A DNA stretch of 64,000 nucleotides from the NCBI RefSeq assembly GCF_003752585.1, contig NZ_RKHR01000007.1, positions 130,917-194,916 on the forward strand, read 5' to 3'. Shown here one piece after another: positions 61,772-64,000 of the stretch. Made by a program: the position numbers and the translations under genes. The stretch comes from Sinobacterium caligoides. Its GTDB lineage: Bacteria; Pseudomonadota; Gammaproteobacteria; Pseudomonadales; Sinobacteriaceae. Under the pieces are notes generated by a model. That model was not told the DNA's origin. It made no database searches and saw nothing but the letters and a program-made list of their open reading frames with translations. How positions within the stretch are numbered: the stretch's first letter is position 1; every line of letters starts with the position of its first letter.

Positions 61772-61997
61772 CTTATTAAAATTACTAGCGCTAACATTAG
61801 CGTAATTTAACCCGCGAGTACATTGCCCGCGGGCTTCACTAATTGATTGTAATGTCAGCGCATAAAATAAGTTCGGATGGGTCGGATAGGACGATTTTAA
61901 GCCATCGAACTGACACCCTGAGCTTGCTTTATATTGGAGCTGGAGCAGACCGTATAAGGACCTAATAAGAACGAAGACAAGAGTTTTGGAGCAAGTA

Positions 61998-64000
61998 ATG
62001 ACGATAACAAAAACACCGACCACGCGATTTCTACCCGGTGCGATCGCAATCGCGATCGCAATCGCCCTCGCAGGGTGCGGCAGCGATGGTAGTAACTCCC
62101 CGAGCAATACGCCCGAGAATAATACCCCATCAGACAATACCTCCGACGATAACAGCACCCCCAGCACCGACACAGCGCTGATCGAATACACCTCCTACGG
62201 CGTACCCCATATCAGTGCTAGTAATATTCGCTCGCTCTACTACGGTCAGGGTTATGCCCATGCACAGGAAAACATGTGTACGTTGGCCAAAGAAATTATC
62301 GGTGTGCGCGCCGAACTGGCGAAGACTTTCGGTGCCGGTTATAAAGACAGCAATGTCAACGCCGACTTCGCCACACAGGCTCTCGGCATTTACCCGAACG
62401 CGGAAAAGGCCGTCAAGACCCTCGACGAACAAGACGCGGAGACCCTGACCGGTTATGTCAACGGTTTCAACCAGGCAGTCGCCGATAAGAACGGTGTCTA
62501 CCCCTCGCCCTGTAGTGGCGACAACGCCTACCCCATCCCCACCGTCACGGTCACCGACCTCTACGCTTACCACCTCAAGCTGGCACTGTTTGCCAGCGGC
62601 TCCGCCCTAGCCTCACAAGTGGCTACTGCCACCTTACCCGCCCCCCAACAAGTTACCAGCCTCAGCAGCTTCAACACCGAGCTGAACGAGATCACCAAGA
62701 ACAATCAAGAACTCGGTAGCAATGGCTGGGCACTCGGTAAGGATAAGACTGAGTCCGGCCACGGCATGCTGCTATCAAACCCCCACTTCCCCTGGAGCGG
62801 TTCGCTGCGCTTTGTCGAGAACCAACTCACGATCGATGGTGAGCTCAACGTTACCGGCGTCAGCTTTGTCGGCGTACCGGGGGTGTTAATTGGCTTCAAC
62901 GACAACATCGCCTGGACCCATACCGTCTCCCAATCCAAGCGTTTCACCGCCTACCACTTGACGCTAAAAGACGGCGACCCTACCCAGTACAAGTACGATG
63001 ACGAATATCGCCAAATGTCGTCACAAGAGTACACGGTACAGGTACTCCAGGCAGACGGCAGCCTACAACCGCAGACCCGCACTCTGTACAGTTCACACTA
63101 TGGACCAATTATCGGCTGGAAAGATGGCGCACAGACCTATCGCGACGCCAACCAGGGCAATGAAAACATGGTCAAACAGTGGCTGGCGATGAATCGTGCC
63201 AGTAATTTAGCCGAGTTCGAGCAGGCCTTCGCCGACTATCAGGGCATTCCCTGGGTCAATACCATGGCCGCCGACAAGTCTGGCACGGCTTACTTCATCG
63301 ACGGTTCTCGTACCGCCAACCTACTTCCTCAAGTCGACATGACGGTGAAACAGCTGCTATCGACGCCTCCCCAGACAGACGAAGCAGTGGCGATGCAATA
63401 CTCATGGCAGGAGGGGCGCGGCCAATTAATACTAGATGGCAGCAACTCGATGTTCGAGTGGGTCGATACCGGCACCACCCCTGTTGAAGGTGTTGTGCCC
63501 TTCGAAAAAGCACCACGACTCACTCGCAGCGACTACGTCTTTAATGCCAACAGCAGCCCGTGGCTGACCAACCTCGACGCGCCGATCGAAGACTTTTCCA
63601 TCGTCTATGGCCCAGCTGACAGCATTCGCAGCCCGCGCACCCGGATGAATGCGGTGCTGCTGCAAGAGGCCTCCGCCAACGGTGTCTCCGGCGCAGACGG
63701 CAAGTTCAACCTCGAGGAGCTGAAGTCTGTCGTCACCGGCGAGCGCGGCATGTCGAGCGAACTACTGAAGGACGAGCTCAGCGAGCGCTGTAGCGCCGTC
63801 AACAAGGTCGTTGTCGACGGCACGACGATAGACATCACTACCGCCTGCCAGCTGCTCAGCGAGTGGGACGGTCTCTATCGCAACGACAGTGTCGGTGCAC
63901 CGATCTTCCGTGAATTTTTGAAAAGCTACTATAAGGTAGGTGAGCGCTGGTTATCGGCAGACCTGTTCGAGACTCCTTTCGATCCTGCTAACCCTGTTGC
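61998..64000 (+). CDS. Ntn-hydrolase acylase lipoprotein (penicillin/AHL acylase type), 3' end cut
   Basis: Gene open to the window's right edge, 667 codons seen. Signal peptide with lipobox LAGC at about residues 23-26, so the protein is probably a lipoprotein, not a soluble periplasmic enzyme. A Ser/Asn/Thr/Pro-rich linker follows. The alpha chain begins near YGVPHIS. The beta-chain nucleophile is Ser241 in GSNGWALG, then HFPWSG, TVSQSKRFTAYHL and NANSSPWLTN. Family members cleave N-acyl-homoserine lactones, penicillins or cyclic lipopeptides; which here is unknown. The AGGAGC-like site precedes the ATG. It is divergent from a membrane AraC regulator. Confidence 0.85.
   Translation, partial: MTITKTPTTRFLPGAIAIAIAIALAGCGSDGSNSPSNTPENNTPSDNTSDDNSTPSTDTALIEYTSYGVPHISASNIRSLYYGQGYAHAQENMCTLAKEIIGVRAELAKTFGAGYKDSNVNADFATQALGIYPNAEKAVKTLDEQDAETLTGYVNGFNQAVADKNGVYPSPCSGDNAYPIPTVTVTDLYAYHLKLALFASGSALASQVATATLPAPQQVTSLSSFNTELNEITKNNQELGSNGWALGKDKTESGHGMLLSNPHFPWSGSLRFVENQLTIDGELNVTGVSFVGVPGVLIGFNDNIAWTHTVSQSKRFTAYHLTLKDGDPTQYKYDDEYRQMSSQEYTVQVLQADGSLQPQTRTLYSSHYGPIIGWKDGAQTYRDANQGNENMVKQWLAMNRASNLAEFEQAFADYQGIPWVNTMAADKSGTAYFIDGSRTANLLPQVDMTVKQLLSTPPQTDEAVAMQYSWQEGRGQLILDGSNSMFEWVDTGTTPVEGVVPFEKAPRLTRSDYVFNANSSPWLTNLDAPIEDFSIVYGPADSIRSPRTRMNAVLLQEASANGVSGADGKFNLEELKSVVTGERGMSSELLKDELSERCSAVNKVVVDGTTIDITTACQLLSEWDGLYRNDSVGAPIFREFLKSYYKVGERWLSADLFETPFDPANPV

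Noticed and set aside
61772-62191. 140-codon N-terminal extension of the AraC gene
   Set aside because: It overlaps the acylase signal peptide and its promoter. The family's first membrane helix starts at the ATG at 61771.

Overview
The window is a stretch of chromosome from a gammaproteobacterium, most likely a marine member of the Pseudomonadales/Cellvibrionales side of the class. This rests on gene order. The runs nnrED-tsaE-amiB/C-mutL-miaA-hfq-hflX-hflK-hflC-DUF2065-hisZ-purA, orn/rsgA/rhodanese/psd, fimX-serB-SMP-parC, miaB-phoH-ybeY-corC-lnt-leuS-lptE-holA and pal-cpoB-tRNA-Lys-nadA follow the order known from Pseudomonas. Nearly all of it is core genome. I see no prophage, integrase, transposase or CRISPR array.

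Layout: 1-4.5 kb, minus strand: ruvC-ruvA-ruvB-ybgC-tolQ-tolR-tolA (tolA runs off the left edge), with a LexA-like box in the ruvC promoter. 4.6-5.0 kb: DUF1820 gene. 5.2-15.7 kb, plus strand: miaB, phoH, ybeY, corC, lnt, leuS, lptE, holA and a small lipoprotein gene. 15.7-21.5 kb, minus strand: hpt and the urease operon ureDABCEFG. 21.5-25.8 kb: an SRPBCC protein, nadA, two identical tRNA-Lys genes flanking an exported orphan, then cpoB and pal. 26.2-39.6 kb, minus strand: the long purA-to-nnrED block. 39.7-47.2 kb: queG, orn, rsgA, a rhodanese, psd and the EF-P lysylation set epmA/efp/epmB. 47.4-56.3 kb: a PilZ-like protein and a degenerate FimX-like protein, serB, an SMP-type membrane protein with a cyclase-like extension, and parC. 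56.6-64 kb: a SulP transporter overlapping a UspA gene, an unknown Cys-rich protein, ppnP, a membrane-bound AraC regulator, and a divergent Ntn-hydrolase acylase lipoprotein cut by the right edge.

The genes fall into recognisable jobs. Envelope: Tol-Pal, Lnt, LptE, N-acetylmuramyl amidase, Psd. Tolerance of DNA damage: RuvABC, MutL, ParC. RNA modification and decay: MiaA, MiaB, QueG, YbeY, Orn, Hfq. Translation: LeuS, EF-P with EpmA and EpmB, RsgA. Nitrogen: urease. Signalling: FimX-like, PilZ-like, UspA, AraC.

There is no obvious new multi-gene system. The spots least explained by known families are the C-terminal cyclase-like domain on the SMP protein, the degenerate FimX/PilZ pair, the membrane AraC/acylase divergon, the orphan between the two tRNA-Lys genes, the Cys-rich unknown next to SulP-UspA, an Lnt without its last membrane helix, and a queG that seems to start at ATT.
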